From the NCBI RefSeq assembly GCF_030817595.1, contig NZ_JAUSZN010000001.1:4056001-4120000 (forward strand): a DNA stretch of 64,000 nt. The letters are read 5' to 3'. This document shows, piece after piece, positions 44,994-54,607 of the stretch (its first letter is position 1; each line of letters opens with the position of its first letter). The stretch is from Neobacillus niacini (GTDB lineage Bacteria > Bacillota > Bacilli > Bacillales > Cytobacillaceae). Both the position numbers and the translations under genes were made by a program. The notes below the pieces were generated by a model, which worked only from the letters and a program-made list of their open reading frames with translations, was not told where the DNA came from and did no database searches.

Positions 44994-45253
44994 GACGAAT
45001 CCTCCTAGAGGCTCATGTGATTTGTCCTTAAGACCCCCTATTAGAGACGAATCTTTCTAGTGCCTCGTGCGATTTGTCCTTAAGACCCCCTATTAAAGAC
45101 GAATTTTTCTAGTGACTCGTGTGATTTGTCCCTAAGACCCCCTATTAAAGACGAATCTTTCTAGTGACTCGTGTGATTTGTCCCTAAGACCCCCTATTAA
45201 AGACGAATCTTTCTAGTGGCCCGTGTGATTTGTCCTCGAGACCCTCGATTCGA
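44994..45253. repeat. 52-bp tandem array, five units, hairpin-forming
   Basis: Units begin with GACGAAT at 44994, 45046, 45098, 45150 and 45202, exactly 52 bp apart. Each holds GACGAATC and, 17 bases on, GATTTGTC, which can pair as an 8-bp stem with one G-U pair. AAGACCCCCTATTA follows in most. Copies differ at several positions. It fills the gap between the sigma operon start and the methyltransferase 3' end; no gene was seen there. Confidence 0.85.
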
Positions 45254-45288
45254 GAGCACCAATCATGTGAAAACAGCATTAAAAATCA

Positions 45289-45317
45289 AAAGACGTGCTG
45301 TAGACCCGCACGTCTTA
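45289..45317 (-). terminator. Terminator of the methyltransferase gene
   Basis: On the minus strand AAGACGTGC pairs with GCACGTCTT around a 9-base loop and is followed by TTGATTTTT. Confidence 0.85.
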
Positions 45318-45324
45318 AGAATAA

Positions 45325-46107
45325 CTATTCTTGAAGCCTTAATATACAAACATTACATTCATGTGGAATTGCAAAGGAATCCTGGTCAGATAAAGTATAG
45401 GTTAAATCCTGGAGTGCTTTTTCCCTTTCGCCCGCCTCTAACCCTGCTAGCCAGGAGATGGATTCCACCCTTTCTACCCAAGTCTCCTTTGTAAAGGCAA
45501 CGTTATAGTTAAGGCTATAAAAATCACTTAACTTGAATCCATTGGTCTGCCATTCATCGAACCATTCAGCAGGAAGGCCGTTAATCCTCTGGCTGGATTC
45601 AGACTTTGTCCCTGCTGGTTTAAGTCCACCACTCACATATTTTGATAAAACCTCATATGTCTTTTCAACCACTGATGGTCCTGCAAGAAACCCAGAATCT
45701 ATAACTATTAGTGTCCCTTTTGCTTTTAATATCCGCTTTATTTCTGCAATTGCCTTTTCACGGTCAAACCAGTGCCAGGCACGCATAACTGTTACCATAT
45801 CAAACTGAGAATCATCTAAACCAGTATTCTCAGAACTACCATGCAGATAAGGAATGTTATAATTTTTTGACTTATTTAACTCCACTGCATATTGAAGCAT
45901 TTCTTTTGATGGATCTACCCCAGTAACATATGCTTTCCTCATAGCGATTTTTCTTGTTAAGGCTCCTGTCCCACAACCAATATCCGCAACCTTTTTCCCA
46001 TCAAGAAAAATACCTCGGACATAAAGACTATCCATTAAACTCACGGGAATATCTTCTCTTGTTTTCGCATAACTTTTAGCAACTTGACCAAAATCTATCT
46101 GTTCCAT
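45325..46107 (-). CDS. Class I SAM-dependent methyltransferase
   Basis: 260 residues. SAM-binding motif I is VADIGCGTGALTRKIA, followed by VTGVDPSKEMLQYA and MVTVMRAWHWFDREKAIAEI, as in UbiE-like small-molecule methyltransferases (Methyltransf_11 type). The substrate is unknown. AAGGGG lies upstream of the ATG. Confidence 0.85.
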   Translation of the reverse strand: MEQIDFGQVAKSYAKTREDIPVSLMDSLYVRGIFLDGKKVADIGCGTGALTRKIAMRKAYVTGVDPSKEMLQYAVELNKSKNYNIPYLHGSSENTGLDDSQFDMVTVMRAWHWFDREKAIAEIKRILKAKGTLIVIDSGFLAGPSVVEKTYEVLSKYVSGGLKPAGTKSESSQRINGLPAEWFDEWQTNGFKLSDFYSLNYNVAFTKETWVERVESISWLAGLEAGEREKALQDLTYTLSDQDSFAIPHECNVCILRLQE

Positions 46108-46216
46108 TCTAGTCGCCCCTTTAATATTTCCTATTTAAGGAATTATTAAAATAATACCATTGAAGTATGGTAAAATGCTATTGTTATAGAAGATATTCTG
46201 ATAAAGGAATGATGAT

Positions 46217-46843
46217 ATGCTTTGGCTGCTGCTCCTTTCCTCCTATTTGATTGGAAGCATTCCGACTGCGCTAATTGTGGGCAAGCTAATTTACGGTATT
46301 GATATTCGTGACCATGGCAGTAAAAATCCTGGTGCCACCAACACATTAAGGGTACTTGGCAAAGGATCTGCTATTATCGTAGTACTTGTTGATATAGGTA
46401 AAGGTGCATTCGCTGCTTACCTGCCTTTATACTTCAATCTTGATGTTGAACCACTTTACTTCGGTCTGTTGGCAGTAATAGGACATTGTTTTCCTATATT
46501 TGCTGGTTTTCGCGGGGGTAAAGCCATTGCCACCACTGCTGGAACATTAGCAGTAGCAAGCTTTCCATTGCTTTTAGTTAGTTATGTTACATTCTTTTTG
46601 GTGATTTTTTTAACCAAGTACGTATTTTTAGGCTCCGTCTCAGTTGGTGTTAGCCTGATGATTTATTCATTTATCACCACTGAAATTGATTTTGAACTTA
46701 TTTTTATATTTTTTACTTTATTTTTAATTTATCTTCACCGCTCGAATATCCGCAACCTCATCCTGGGAATTGAACCGAAAATAAATGACAAAAATTTAAT
46801 TAATGACCGAATACCTCCAAAAAATGGCAACTTAAAAATGTAA
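46217..46843 (+). CDS. plsY: Glycerol-3-phosphate acyltransferase PlsY
   Basis: 208 residues, a five-TM inner-membrane enzyme that acylates glycerol-3-phosphate from acyl-phosphate in phospholipid synthesis. Family motifs are SYLIGSIPTALIVGKL, GSKNPGATNTLRVLGKG and FRGGKAIATTAGTL. The C-terminus (after about 190) is a charged tail. AAAGGA lies before the ATG. Confidence 0.95.
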   Translation: MLWLLLLSSYLIGSIPTALIVGKLIYGIDIRDHGSKNPGATNTLRVLGKGSAIIVVLVDIGKGAFAAYLPLYFNLDVEPLYFGLLAVIGHCFPIFAGFRGGKAIATTAGTLAVASFPLLLVSYVTFFLVIFLTKYVFLGSVSVGVSLMIYSFITTEIDFELIFIFFTLFLIYLHRSNIRNLILGIEPKINDKNLINDRIPPKNGNLKM

Positions 46844-46876
46844 AAGAATCCCCGGCCAGTGGCCAGGGATTCTTTA
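46844..46876. terminator. Bidirectional terminator
   Basis: AAGAATCCCCGGCC and GGCCAGGGATTCTT pair with one mismatch around AGT. It serves plsY and the convergent thioredoxin-like gene. Confidence 0.9.
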
Positions 46877-46880
46877 ATTT

Positions 46881-47432
46881 TTACAGAAAGGCGGTCATAA
46901 TACTGTTTGCAACAGTTTGCCAAATCGATGAGTCAGTCTGATAAGATTGACCGAGACGTTTATATAAAGCCATTTGCTTCTCTTGGAAGTTCGGGGCGTC
47001 CTTATCGGGCAATTCTGCACGGCCTTTTTCTACAAGCGCTTGCATTTCAGGGGCACGTGGTCCCCAAACTCCCACTTCATTTCCTTCTTGATCTATGAAA
47101 ATAAAAATAGGAATCGCTCTTGAGGTGCCATTCGTTAAATATTGGTCCATTAGTTCAAGGTTCTGGTCCCGCAGAACAAAACGAACCTCCATTCCAGCAG
47201 CTTCAGCCAATCTAAGCAACACTGGATTGTTAAGCATGGCGTCACCGCACCAATCCTCTGTCAGAACAATAGCACGTAGTTTTTTTGACTGGACTGCTTC
47301 AAGTTTCTTTTTATTACCCTTAGTTAACTCAAAGCGATCATAAATAGAAGTCATTTCTTCCCTATTCCGAGTCATTGAGCCTATGTACTCATCTTTCGTT
47401 AAACCCTTTTGAAACCAAGCATTTAATTCCAA
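46881..47432 (-). CDS. Thioredoxin-like family protein
   Basis: 183 residues. The active-site region is VLTEDWCGDAMLNNPVLLRL, with one Cys where thioredoxins have CxxC. IPIFIFIDQEGNEVGVWGPR is the cis-Pro region. Such proteins, common in bacilli, have a thioredoxin fold but uncertain redox role. A TTG start at 47432 with GGGAG 8 bases upstream is preferred; a GTG three codons earlier abuts the ribosome binding site. Confidence 0.8.
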   Translation of the reverse strand: MELNAWFQKGLTKDEYIGSMTRNREEMTSIYDRFELTKGNKKKLEAVQSKKLRAIVLTEDWCGDAMLNNPVLLRLAEAAGMEVRFVLRDQNLELMDQYLTNGTSRAIPIFIFIDQEGNEVGVWGPRAPEMQALVEKGRAELPDKDAPNFQEKQMALYKRLGQSYQTDSSIWQTVANSIMTAFL

Positions 47433-47653
47433 ACTAAACACTCCCTTCTATATTCTTTTATCATAGACCTTTCATTTCTGCGTTACAAATAAAAGGAATT
47501 ATATCTTTTGTACTGGTATTCCAAGTGCACTTTAACCTATTTTAGGAAAGTAAAAAAATACTAGTGGATATAGTTATAACCAGTTGATAGAATATTTTAT
47601 ATATAAAAAATATTATTGTAATTATTTTTTACCATAATAAAGGGGGAAAAAGT

Positions 47654-49129
47654 ATGTCCAATGAAACACTACAGCTTATTTCGATTGGAATTTACCTTGC
47701 GATGATGCTTTTTATCGGTTGGTATTCTTATCGTAAAACAAGTAATCTAACAGACTATATGCTTGGAGGGAGGTCACTAGGACCAGCTGTCACAGCATTA
47801 AGCGCTGGAGCTGCCGATATGAGCGGCTGGCTACTGATGGGACTGCCAGGAGGAATCTATGTAACTGGTTTAGCAGACGCATGGATTGCGATTGGTTTAA
47901 CCATTGGAGCATACCTGAATTGGTTATTGGTCGCACCTCGACTTCGTTCCTATACTCAGGTGGCAAACGATTCTATAACCATTCCAAGTTACCTAGAAAA
48001 TCGTTTTAAAGACAACACCAAACTCTTGCGGATTGTATCCGGTATCGTTATTCTGATTTTCTTTACGTTCTATGTTTCTTCAGGTTTAGTATCGGGAGCA
48101 GTCTTTTTTGAAAGTTCATTTGGAACAAGCTACCTTACAGGACTTTTAATTGTTGGTGGTGTTACCATCGCCTATACATTATTTGGCGGATTTCTTGCTG
48201 TTAGTTACACCGACTTTATTCAAGGATTAATGATGCTGATTGCCCTTCTTCTAGTTCCGGCGATTGGAATTTTTAGTGTAGGGGGGCCTGCAGAAACGTT
48301 TGATACGATTCGTGCTATTGACCCAACATACCTTGATTTCTTTAAAGGAACAACGACTTTAGGGATTATTTCTGCAATGGCTTGGGGACTTGGTTATTTT
48401 GGCCAGCCGCATATCATTGTGCGTTTCATGGCCATTACAACGATAAAAGAAACAAAAAGTGCCCGCCGCATTGGAATGGGCTGGATGATATTCTCGCTGC
48501 TAGGTACCATCTTTACTGGATTCATTGGAATTGCTTACTTCCATAATAATCCTCAACATGTATTAGAGAATCCAGAGGCAGTATTTATTGAACTAAGTCA
48601 GATCCTATTCCATCCCTTATTTGCTGGTTTTGCTTTAGCAGCCATTCTTGCAGCGATCATGAGCACCATTTCATCACAATTAATCGTTACATCAAGTGCA
48701 CTAGTGGAAGACTTATACAAAGTAGTTATGAACAAAAAGGCCACAGACAAACACCTTGTTTTCTTAGGAAGAATGGCTGTTCTTTTAGTAGCAGTTGTTG
48801 CTGCCATCCTGGCTCTTGATCAAAACAGCACTATTCTGGACCTGGTTGCTTATGCATGGGCAGGCTTCGGTGCCGCATTCGGTCCAACCATCTTACTAAG
48901 CTTATTCTGGAAGAAGATGACTAACTGGGGCGCTCTTTTTGGTATGATTGTAGGAGCTGTTACCGTTATCGTTTGGAAAAACATTGGACTCGGAGAAACA
49001 CTTTACGAAATCGTACCTGGCTTTGTTTTCAACTTAATTGTTGCTTATATCGTCAGCTTAATCACCTATAAGAAAAATGAGGTCATTGAAAAAGAATTTG
49101 CTGAAAGTGTCAGCTTATTAAAAAAGTAA
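47654..49129 (+). CDS. opuE: Sodium/proline symporter, OpuE/PutP type
   Basis: 491 residues, 13 TM helices of the sodium:solute symporter family. Conserved pieces include TDYMLGGRSLGPAVTALSAGAADMSGWLLMGLPG, YLENRF and LAAIMSTISSQLIVTSSALVEDLYK. Its length is closer to B. subtilis OpuE (osmoprotective proline uptake) than to PutP, and opuE lies beside gatCAB in B. subtilis, as here. The osmotic role is inferred from this. AAAGGGGG lies before the ATG. Confidence 0.88.
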   Translation: MSNETLQLISIGIYLAMMLFIGWYSYRKTSNLTDYMLGGRSLGPAVTALSAGAADMSGWLLMGLPGGIYVTGLADAWIAIGLTIGAYLNWLLVAPRLRSYTQVANDSITIPSYLENRFKDNTKLLRIVSGIVILIFFTFYVSSGLVSGAVFFESSFGTSYLTGLLIVGGVTIAYTLFGGFLAVSYTDFIQGLMMLIALLLVPAIGIFSVGGPAETFDTIRAIDPTYLDFFKGTTTLGIISAMAWGLGYFGQPHIIVRFMAITTIKETKSARRIGMGWMIFSLLGTIFTGFIGIAYFHNNPQHVLENPEAVFIELSQILFHPLFAGFALAAILAAIMSTISSQLIVTSSALVEDLYKVVMNKKATDKHLVFLGRMAVLLVAVVAAILALDQNSTILDLVAYAWAGFGAAFGPTILLSLFWKKMTNWGALFGMIVGAVTVIVWKNIGLGETLYEIVPGFVFNLIVAYIVSLITYKKNEVIEKEFAESVSLLKK

Positions 49130-49142
49130 TAGAACTTTTCTG

Positions 49143-49177
49143 AAATGCCTGGATAGCAAAATCCAGGTATTTTTTTA
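49143..49177 (+). terminator. Terminator of the symporter gene
   Basis: ATGCCTGGAT pairs with ATCCAGGTAT (one mismatch) around a short loop, followed by seven Ts. Confidence 0.88.
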
Positions 49178-49211
49178 TCTATCATTCTGACAATTTCTCC
49201 TTTTTCCTTGT

Positions 49212-49609
49212 TAATCAAACGTTTGATTAGTTTTAATTTAACACTTACTATTAAAGGTTTTCACCTTGAAAAACGGTTGAATTATGTCATTTAATTAATC
49301 ATTTGATTAAATAGCGGGGAAATGCCTAAACGAAGGGCTTTCTACTCAAATTGTAGTAAACATATTGTCGATTTAACAGCCCAATTCTTATAGATTATCA
49401 TTTTAGCTGACGAGTTAGGACCCATTCGACATTGTTCCCCAGCGTCACTATTAATCAAACGTTTGATTAAAATAGGCTTAGACCCTAATTATTAAAAGCT
49501 TTCTTTAAAAAAATCGATGAATGATGTCGACTAATCAAACGTTTAATTAGTTTGCCTCAATCCCCACGTTGAATGAGTTTCCTGGGAAATCTTTAGAAAT
49601 TATTTGTCG
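49212..49609 (+). repeat. Dispersed palindrome/TTGTCG element, locus D (four phased units)
   Basis: Palindromes at 49212-49229, 49292-49309 (diverged), 49452-49469 and 49532-49549, centres 80, 160 and 80 bp apart. Each is followed at 63.5-64.5 bases from the centre by TATGTC (49284), TTGTCG (49365), ATGTCG (49524) and TTGTCG (49604). The intervening bases differ. It fills the gap between convergent opuE and gatB, so it is not a promoter region. No gene was seen. Confidence 0.8.
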
Positions 49610-49622
49610 AGATTTTTTCGAC

Positions 49623-49652
49623 AAAAAAAACTGGCAGAATGCTATCTGCCAG
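49623..49652 (-). terminator. Terminator of gatCAB
   Basis: On the minus strand CTGGCAGA pairs with TCTGCCAG around a short loop and is followed by TTTTTTTT. Confidence 0.9.
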
Positions 49653-49660
49653 CCTGGGAT

Positions 49661-51088
49661 TTATCGTTTGCTTAATTCCTGATTCAATAATTGATTTACT
49701 ACTTGTGGGTTTGCTTGTCCCTTTGTTGCCTTCATTAGCTGCCCAACGAGGAAACCAACTGCCTTATTTTTACCATTTTTGAAATCTTCAACGGATTGTG
49801 GATTTGCATCGAGAACTTCAGAAATGATTTTCAACAGTGTTCCTTCATCTGAAATTTGTACGAGGCCTTTTTCCTTTACAATTTTCTCAGCATCGCCGCC
49901 GTTTTCAATCAATTCTTTGAAAACAGTCTTTGCAATTTTGGAAGAAATCGTTCCGTTTTCGATGAGCTTAATCATACTAGCTAAGCCTTCAGGTGTTAAA
50001 GCGATTTGATGAAGTTCTTTCCCCTCAGCATTCAGGAAAGCCGATACATCTCCCATAATCCAATTGGAAGCTAATTTCGCCTCCGCACCTGCAGTTACTG
50101 TGCCTTCAAAGAAATCAGCCATTTCTTTCGTTACAGTTAAAACCTTGGCGTCATAGACAGGTAAACCTAGCTCTTCTACATAACGCTTTTGCCGCTGGTC
50201 TGGAAGCTCTGGTATTTCAGCAGCAATACGAGCTTTCCATTCCTCATCAATATAGATATCTAGTAAGTCTGGCTCCGGGAAGTAACGATAATCATCCGAT
50301 CCTTCTTTTACCCGCATTAGTAAGGTAGCGCCTGTCGCCTCATCAAAGCGACGTGTTTCCTGATCGATTTTCCCGCCGTTAGAGACAACTTCACGCTGTC
50401 TTTTTTCTTCAAATTCCAACCCTTTTCGAACAAAATTGAACGAGTTTAAGTTCTTTAATTCTGTTTTCGTCCCGAACTCCTCTTGACCAACCGGACGAAT
50501 GGAAATATTAGCATCACAGCGAAGAGAGCCTTCTTCCATCTTACAATCAGATACTCCAGTATATTGGATAATCGATTTTAATTTTTCAAGATAAGCATAT
50601 GCTTCATCAGGTGTACGGATATCAGGTTCAGAAACGATTTCCACAAGCGGTGTTCCCTGGCGATTATAATCAACCAACGAATAGCCATTCCCGTGACTCA
50701 GCTTCCCTGCATCCTCTTCTAAGTGGATCCTTGTGATTCCAATTCGTTTTGTATAGCCATTTACTTCAATTTCAATCCAGCCATGCTCCCCGATTGGCTT
50801 ATCAAATTGCGAGATCTGATACGCCTTCGGATTATCTGGATAAAAATAGTTCTTACGGTCAAATTTCGTATGAGTGGCTACCTGGCAATTCAAAGCCATT
50901 GCTGCCTTCATTCCGTATTCAACTGCCTTTTTATTAAGGACCGGCAGCACACCGGGATAACCAAGGTCAATGACACTTGTATTTGTATTTGGCTCAGCCC
51001 CAAAATGGTTTGGGCTTGCCGAAAAGATTTTTGAATCCGTTTTTAACTCAACATGAACTTCTAGACCAATCACTGTTTCAAACTCCAT
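49661..51088 (-). CDS. gatB: Asp-tRNA(Asn)/Glu-tRNA(Gln) amidotransferase subunit B
   Basis: 475 residues. It begins [15 protein letters not shown] and continues with the GatB core ([40 protein letters not shown]) and a C-terminal YqeY-like tail. It receives ammonia from GatA and amidates mischarged Glu-tRNA(Gln). The start at 51088 is preferred (GGGGG upstream). Confidence 0.96.
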   Translation of the reverse strand: MEFETVIGLEVHVELKTDSKIFSASPNHFGAEPNTNTSVIDLGYPGVLPVLNKKAVEYGMKAAMALNCQVATHTKFDRKNYFYPDNPKAYQISQFDKPIGEHGWIEIEVNGYTKRIGITRIHLEEDAGKLSHGNGYSLVDYNRQGTPLVEIVSEPDIRTPDEAYAYLEKLKSIIQYTGVSDCKMEEGSLRCDANISIRPVGQEEFGTKTELKNLNSFNFVRKGLEFEEKRQREVVSNGGKIDQETRRFDEATGATLLMRVKEGSDDYRYFPEPDLLDIYIDEEWKARIAAEIPELPDQRQKRYVEELGLPVYDAKVLTVTKEMADFFEGTVTAGAEAKLASNWIMGDVSAFLNAEGKELHQIALTPEGLASMIKLIENGTISSKIAKTVFKELIENGGDAEKIVKEKGLVQISDEGTLLKIISEVLDANPQSVEDFKNGKNKAVGFLVGQLMKATKGQANPQVVNQLLNQELSKR

Positions 51089-51100
51089 CTTCTTCACCCC

Positions 51101-52558
51101 CTATAGTCCTGGTTTTTGTTTATGATAATCTGTTGCTTGTTCAAATGCATGTGCGACACGGTAAACGGTCTCTTCATCAAAATGCTTGCCGATGATTTGT
51201 AAACCTAACGGTAATCCGTTATCAAATCCACAAGGGACAGAGATACCTGGTACCCCTGCTAGATTAACGGGAATTGTCAAAATATCATTCACGTACATTG
51301 TTAATGGGTCATCGATGTTTTCACCGATTTTAAACGCAGGAGTTGGAGTCGTTGGACCAATAATTACATCATATTTTTCAAAAACATCTTCAAAGTCCTT
51401 CTTAATTAAGGTTCGGACTTGCTGTGCTTTTTTGTAATAGGCATCGTAATAACCTGAACTTAATGCAAAGGTACCAAGCATGATACGGCGTTTTACCTCA
51501 TCACCAAAACCTTCCGCTCTTGATTTCTTATATAAATCAAGTAAATTATCAGCATTCGGTGTCCTATAGCCATAGCGGACGCCGTCAAAGCGGGCTAGAT
51601 TTGCCGACGCTTCCGAAGAAGACAGCAAATAATAGGCTGCTAATGCATACTTAGAATGCGGCAAGGAAACCTCTTCCCAAACCGCTCCTTGTTTTTCAAG
51701 CACCTTTAAAGCATTCAGCACGGACTGGCGAACCGTTTCAGTAACACCCTCGCCTAGATACTCTTTAGGTACAGCAATTTTCAACCCTTTTACATCACCA
51801 GTTAATGCAGAGACGAAATTCGGTACATCAACATTGGCTGATGTAGAATCCATTGGATCTAATCCGGATATAGCTTGGAGGAGATAGGCATTATCTTCAA
51901 CTGTTCTGGTAATAGGACCGATTTGATCAAGGGAAGAAGCAAATGCAACTAGCCCGAAGCGTGATACACGTCCGTAAGTCGGCTTTAACCCTACTACTCC
52001 GCAAAAAGCAGCTGGCTGCCGGATAGATCCCCCTGTATCGGAACCTAATGAAAACAGCACCTCACCTGCCGCAACCGAAGCAGCAGAACCGCCTGAAGAA
52101 CCGCCTGGTACTCTATCAAGATCCCAGGGATTGCGCGTCTTTTGGTAGTGGGAATTTTCATTCGAAGATCCCATCGCAAACTCATCCATATTTAACTTTC
52201 CAATGGTTACTGTTTCTTGCTGCTGCAGCTTTTGAACTACGGTAGCATCGTAGATGGGATTAAAATTTTCAAGAATTTTACTAGCACAGGTTGTCCGAAG
52301 TCCTTTTGTGACAATATTGTCTTTAATGCCAATTGGCATTCCAAATAACAAGTTACTTGCAGAATTGGCGTTAAGCTTCTCATCCAATGAATATGCTGTT
52401 TGTCTAGCCTTCTCTTCGTCCAATGTTAGAAATGCTTGTACCTTGCCATCCACCTGAGCAATACGTTTATACGACTCATCAACGAGATCTGCCACTTTTA
52501 GTTCTTTTTTATGTAAAAGTTCATGTAGATCTGAAACTTTATAATCAAATAAGCTCAC
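51101..52558 (-). CDS. gatA: Asp-tRNA(Asn)/Glu-tRNA(Gln) amidotransferase subunit A
   Basis: 485 residues, same as B. subtilis GatA. Amidase signature with the catalytic triad K79 (GIKDNI), S154 ([10 protein letters not shown]) and S178 ([11 protein letters not shown]). It releases ammonia from glutamine. The start is GTG at 52558 with AGGAGG 5 bases upstream; the longer open frame lies inside gatC. Confidence 0.96.
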   Translation of the reverse strand: MSLFDYKVSDLHELLHKKELKVADLVDESYKRIAQVDGKVQAFLTLDEEKARQTAYSLDEKLNANSASNLLFGMPIGIKDNIVTKGLRTTCASKILENFNPIYDATVVQKLQQQETVTIGKLNMDEFAMGSSNENSHYQKTRNPWDLDRVPGGSSGGSAASVAAGEVLFSLGSDTGGSIRQPAAFCGVVGLKPTYGRVSRFGLVAFASSLDQIGPITRTVEDNAYLLQAISGLDPMDSTSANVDVPNFVSALTGDVKGLKIAVPKEYLGEGVTETVRQSVLNALKVLEKQGAVWEEVSLPHSKYALAAYYLLSSSEASANLARFDGVRYGYRTPNADNLLDLYKKSRAEGFGDEVKRRIMLGTFALSSGYYDAYYKKAQQVRTLIKKDFEDVFEKYDVIIGPTTPTPAFKIGENIDDPLTMYVNDILTIPVNLAGVPGISVPCGFDNGLPLGLQIIGKHFDEETVYRVAHAFEQATDYHKQKPGL

Positions 52559-52568
52559 GTTTTCCTCC

Positions 52569-52862
52569 TTACTCCCCGATAATTGCAGGAACTTTAATTT
52601 GTCCATCCTGATGATCAGGTGCATTTTTTAATACTTCTTCACGTGGCAATCCCTTTTCCTTACTGTCCTCTCGGAATACATTTTTCATATCGAGTACATG
52701 ATAAGTCGGTTCAACATTTGTCGTATCCAGTTCATTCAACTGTTCTGCAAATGTAATAATGGCGTCCAGTTGCTTTGTGAAGATTTCAGCTTCATCCTCT
52801 GATATTTCTAACCTCGCTAGGTTGGCTACATGCTTAACCTGTTCGTTTGAGATTCGTGTCAT
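52569..52862 (-). CDS. gatC: Asp-tRNA(Asn)/Glu-tRNA(Gln) amidotransferase subunit C
   Basis: 97 residues of the GatC family ([35 protein letters not shown]). It stabilises the GatA-GatB complex. First gene of gatCAB. Confidence 0.95.
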   Translation of the reverse strand: MTRISNEQVKHVANLARLEISEDEAEIFTKQLDAIITFAEQLNELDTTNVEPTYHVLDMKNVFREDSKEKGLPREEVLKNAPDHQDGQIKVPAIIGE

Positions 52863-52990
52863 TTTTTTTCAATCCCCCAATCCCTTATGTCTTAGTTAAT
52901 TTACTATTGATAATACCAAACTTTTCCGCATCACCGCAATGATTCCCTCATCAGTATTGGCATATTACGTTCTTTTTAGCTTGGTAGCCA

Positions 52991-53016
52991 CAAAAAAAAA
53001 GGAGCATTTTGCTCCC
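52991..53016 (-). terminator. Terminator of the lipoprotein gene
   Basis: On the minus strand GGAGCA and TGCTCC pair and are followed by TTTTTTTTT. Confidence 0.85.
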
Positions 53017-53031
53017 TGCCTATGTATTCGT

Positions 53032-53577
53032 CTATTGTTGAGGAATAACCTCGCCATTACCATTTAAGGCTCTAACCTGCGGGTTGAGGCCTATTCCCAC
53101 ATAATAGCGTCTTCCATCTTTCTCTATAATCTTTGCTTTTTTATATTCCTCAGTACCCTGATTGGCTATTTCAATGTTCGTGATATTCTCACTATTGATT
53201 TCGCCAAACACAACGTAGATATCTTTAAGAACATTCCCTTTATCATCATATTTTGTATAGTTTTCATTGTAAATGGAATAGGTTTCGCTCTCTGCATGCT
53301 CCCAGCCATTTGGACCATCATTTTTCCATCCCTTTTTATCGTTCCCTTCAAAGAAGGAGACACCCAGTACTGGTTCTTTAATATGTCCTACTTCTTTTCC
53401 TTCAGCTTTCGTAGTGTATAAGACGATTGTTATTCCATCACTCTTTGTCTTATACAAAACTTCTTGAACTTCGAATGGAATTGTCTCCGCAATGGCTTTT
53501 TCAAGTGTTGGATATTTGCATCCCGTAAGAATAAGCATTAGAACAATCACTATTAAAAGAACTTTACATCTTCTCAT
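53032..53577 (-). CDS. Hypothetical lipoprotein
   Basis: 181 residues. Signal sequence with lipobox LTGC (Cys20). The rest is a soluble domain (AIAETIPFEVQEVLYKTKSDG to DGRRYYVGIGLNPQVRAL) with no family recognised. AGGAGG lies before the ATG. The upstream 290-base gap shows nothing. Confidence 0.78.
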   Translation of the reverse strand: MRRCKVLLIVIVLMLILTGCKYPTLEKAIAETIPFEVQEVLYKTKSDGITIVLYTTKAEGKEVGHIKEPVLGVSFFEGNDKKGWKNDGPNGWEHAESETYSIYNENYTKYDDKGNVLKDIYVVFGEINSENITNIEIANQGTEEYKKAKIIEKDGRRYYVGIGLNPQVRALNGNGEVIPQQ

Positions 53578-53827
53578 AATTCTCTCCTCCTAGATTTGGC
53601 CAGATGTTAGTAATCTAGTAATCTCTAGTAAAAAGTAATAGGGAAAACTAATCCCCACTTTCTACCTGACCATTTCTCCTTTCGTTTCCATTATGAGTAT
53701 TTCTGTCCCCCTTATATAAATAGATCTAAATAGTAGTCTCCTTATAAAATATAATATTCTAATTTCTGCTATAATTCCAGTTATACCCAAATATAGATCG
53801 AATTCCCTCCGTCGATTATCCTATTAA

Positions 53828-53859
53828 AAAATATAAAGCAGTCCATTTGACTGCTTTGT
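53828..53859 (-). terminator. Terminator of yueI
   Basis: On the minus strand AAAGCAGTC pairs with GACTGCTTT around 5 bases and is followed by ATATTTTTT. Confidence 0.8.
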
Positions 53860-53869
53860 TGTTTGCCTA

Positions 53870-54301
53870 TCATCGTTTAAATAATTTCGCAAAAAGTCCT
53901 TTGCTTTTTGGGGGTTCAGGCTGGCTGATTTCTTTTTGAGTGATATAAATCTCTTCCTTATCGATTGCATGGTCCATCGCCAGCAATAGGCCGATATCAG
54001 TGTCGCGTTCCTTATTGGTTACAATTTTATGCTCAATCTTGTGTTTGGCAGCCAGCTTTACATATTTGGATAGAGCTGTGTATTCGATATTTCCATTCAA
54101 TAAGAGATTGGCCTGAGGATTTTTTTTCATTTCCCTCTCCACTTGAGGGTAAATCGTTGCTTCCGTCACTTGATTTTTCTTAAGAGCAAGAATAATACGT
54201 TCTCGTAAGGTTCCTAAAAATTGCCGTCTTTCATCCGGCTTCGTTTCCAAAGGACCGTGAATTCCCTGTTGAAGGACTTCCTCCACACTCTGCTTTTTCA
54301 A
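53870..54301 (-). CDS. yueI: YueI family protein (DUF1694)
   Basis: About 143 residues. SVEEVLQQGIHGPLETKPDERRQFLGTLRERI and GNIEYTALSKYVKLAAKHKIEHKIV match the YueI family. Function unknown. The TTG start at 54301 (MKKQSVEEV) has TGGAG 8 bases upstream. In B. subtilis yueI lies by the pncAB genes; here they are 16 kb apart. Confidence 0.85.
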   Translation of the reverse strand: MKKQSVEEVLQQGIHGPLETKPDERRQFLGTLRERIILALKKNQVTEATIYPQVEREMKKNPQANLLLNGNIEYTALSKYVKLAAKHKIEHKIVTNKERDTDIGLLLAMDHAIDKEEIYITQKEISQPEPPKSKGLFAKLFKR

Positions 54302-54380
54302 ATAGATCAACTCCAATAAAAGGGCTATTATTATGTATGATAATACCCTAAAAAGTGTTCATTTCCAAAAAAGCTTGTTT

Positions 54381-54600
54381 GTTGTGGTTATCCGAGAGTG
54401 TTTCTTGCTATCCGCAAGTATTTTCCGCCATCCGCAAGTATTTTCCGCCATCCGCAAGTATTTTCTGCTATCCGCAAGTATTCTCCGCCATCCGCAAGTA
54501 TTTTCTGCCATCCGCAAGTATTTTCTGCTATCCGCAAGTATTCTCCGCCATCCGCAAGTATTTTCTGCTATCCGCAAGTATTCTCCGCCATCCGCAAGTA
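54381..54600. repeat. 20-bp tandem array, about 11 units
   Basis: TTTTCYGCYATCCGCAAGTA repeats in steps of exactly 20 bp from 54401 to 54600 (ten units), with a degenerate unit at 54381. Two variant forms, with CCGCCA or CTGCTA, alternate irregularly, so copies have mixed. The array keeps several frames open, giving repetitive false open reading frames. It lies between the aceA 3' end and the yueI start; no gene is seen there. Confidence 0.92.
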
Positions 54601-54607
54601 CACTGCC

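Noticed and set aside
45216..45494. 92-codon frame across the 52-bp array end
   Set aside because: Covers array and the antisense of the methyltransferase gene; no ribosome binding site.
49212..49609. CRISPR array
   Set aside because: Repeats are short palindromes with a second fixed motif, spacing is uneven (80/160/80), and no cas genes are seen.
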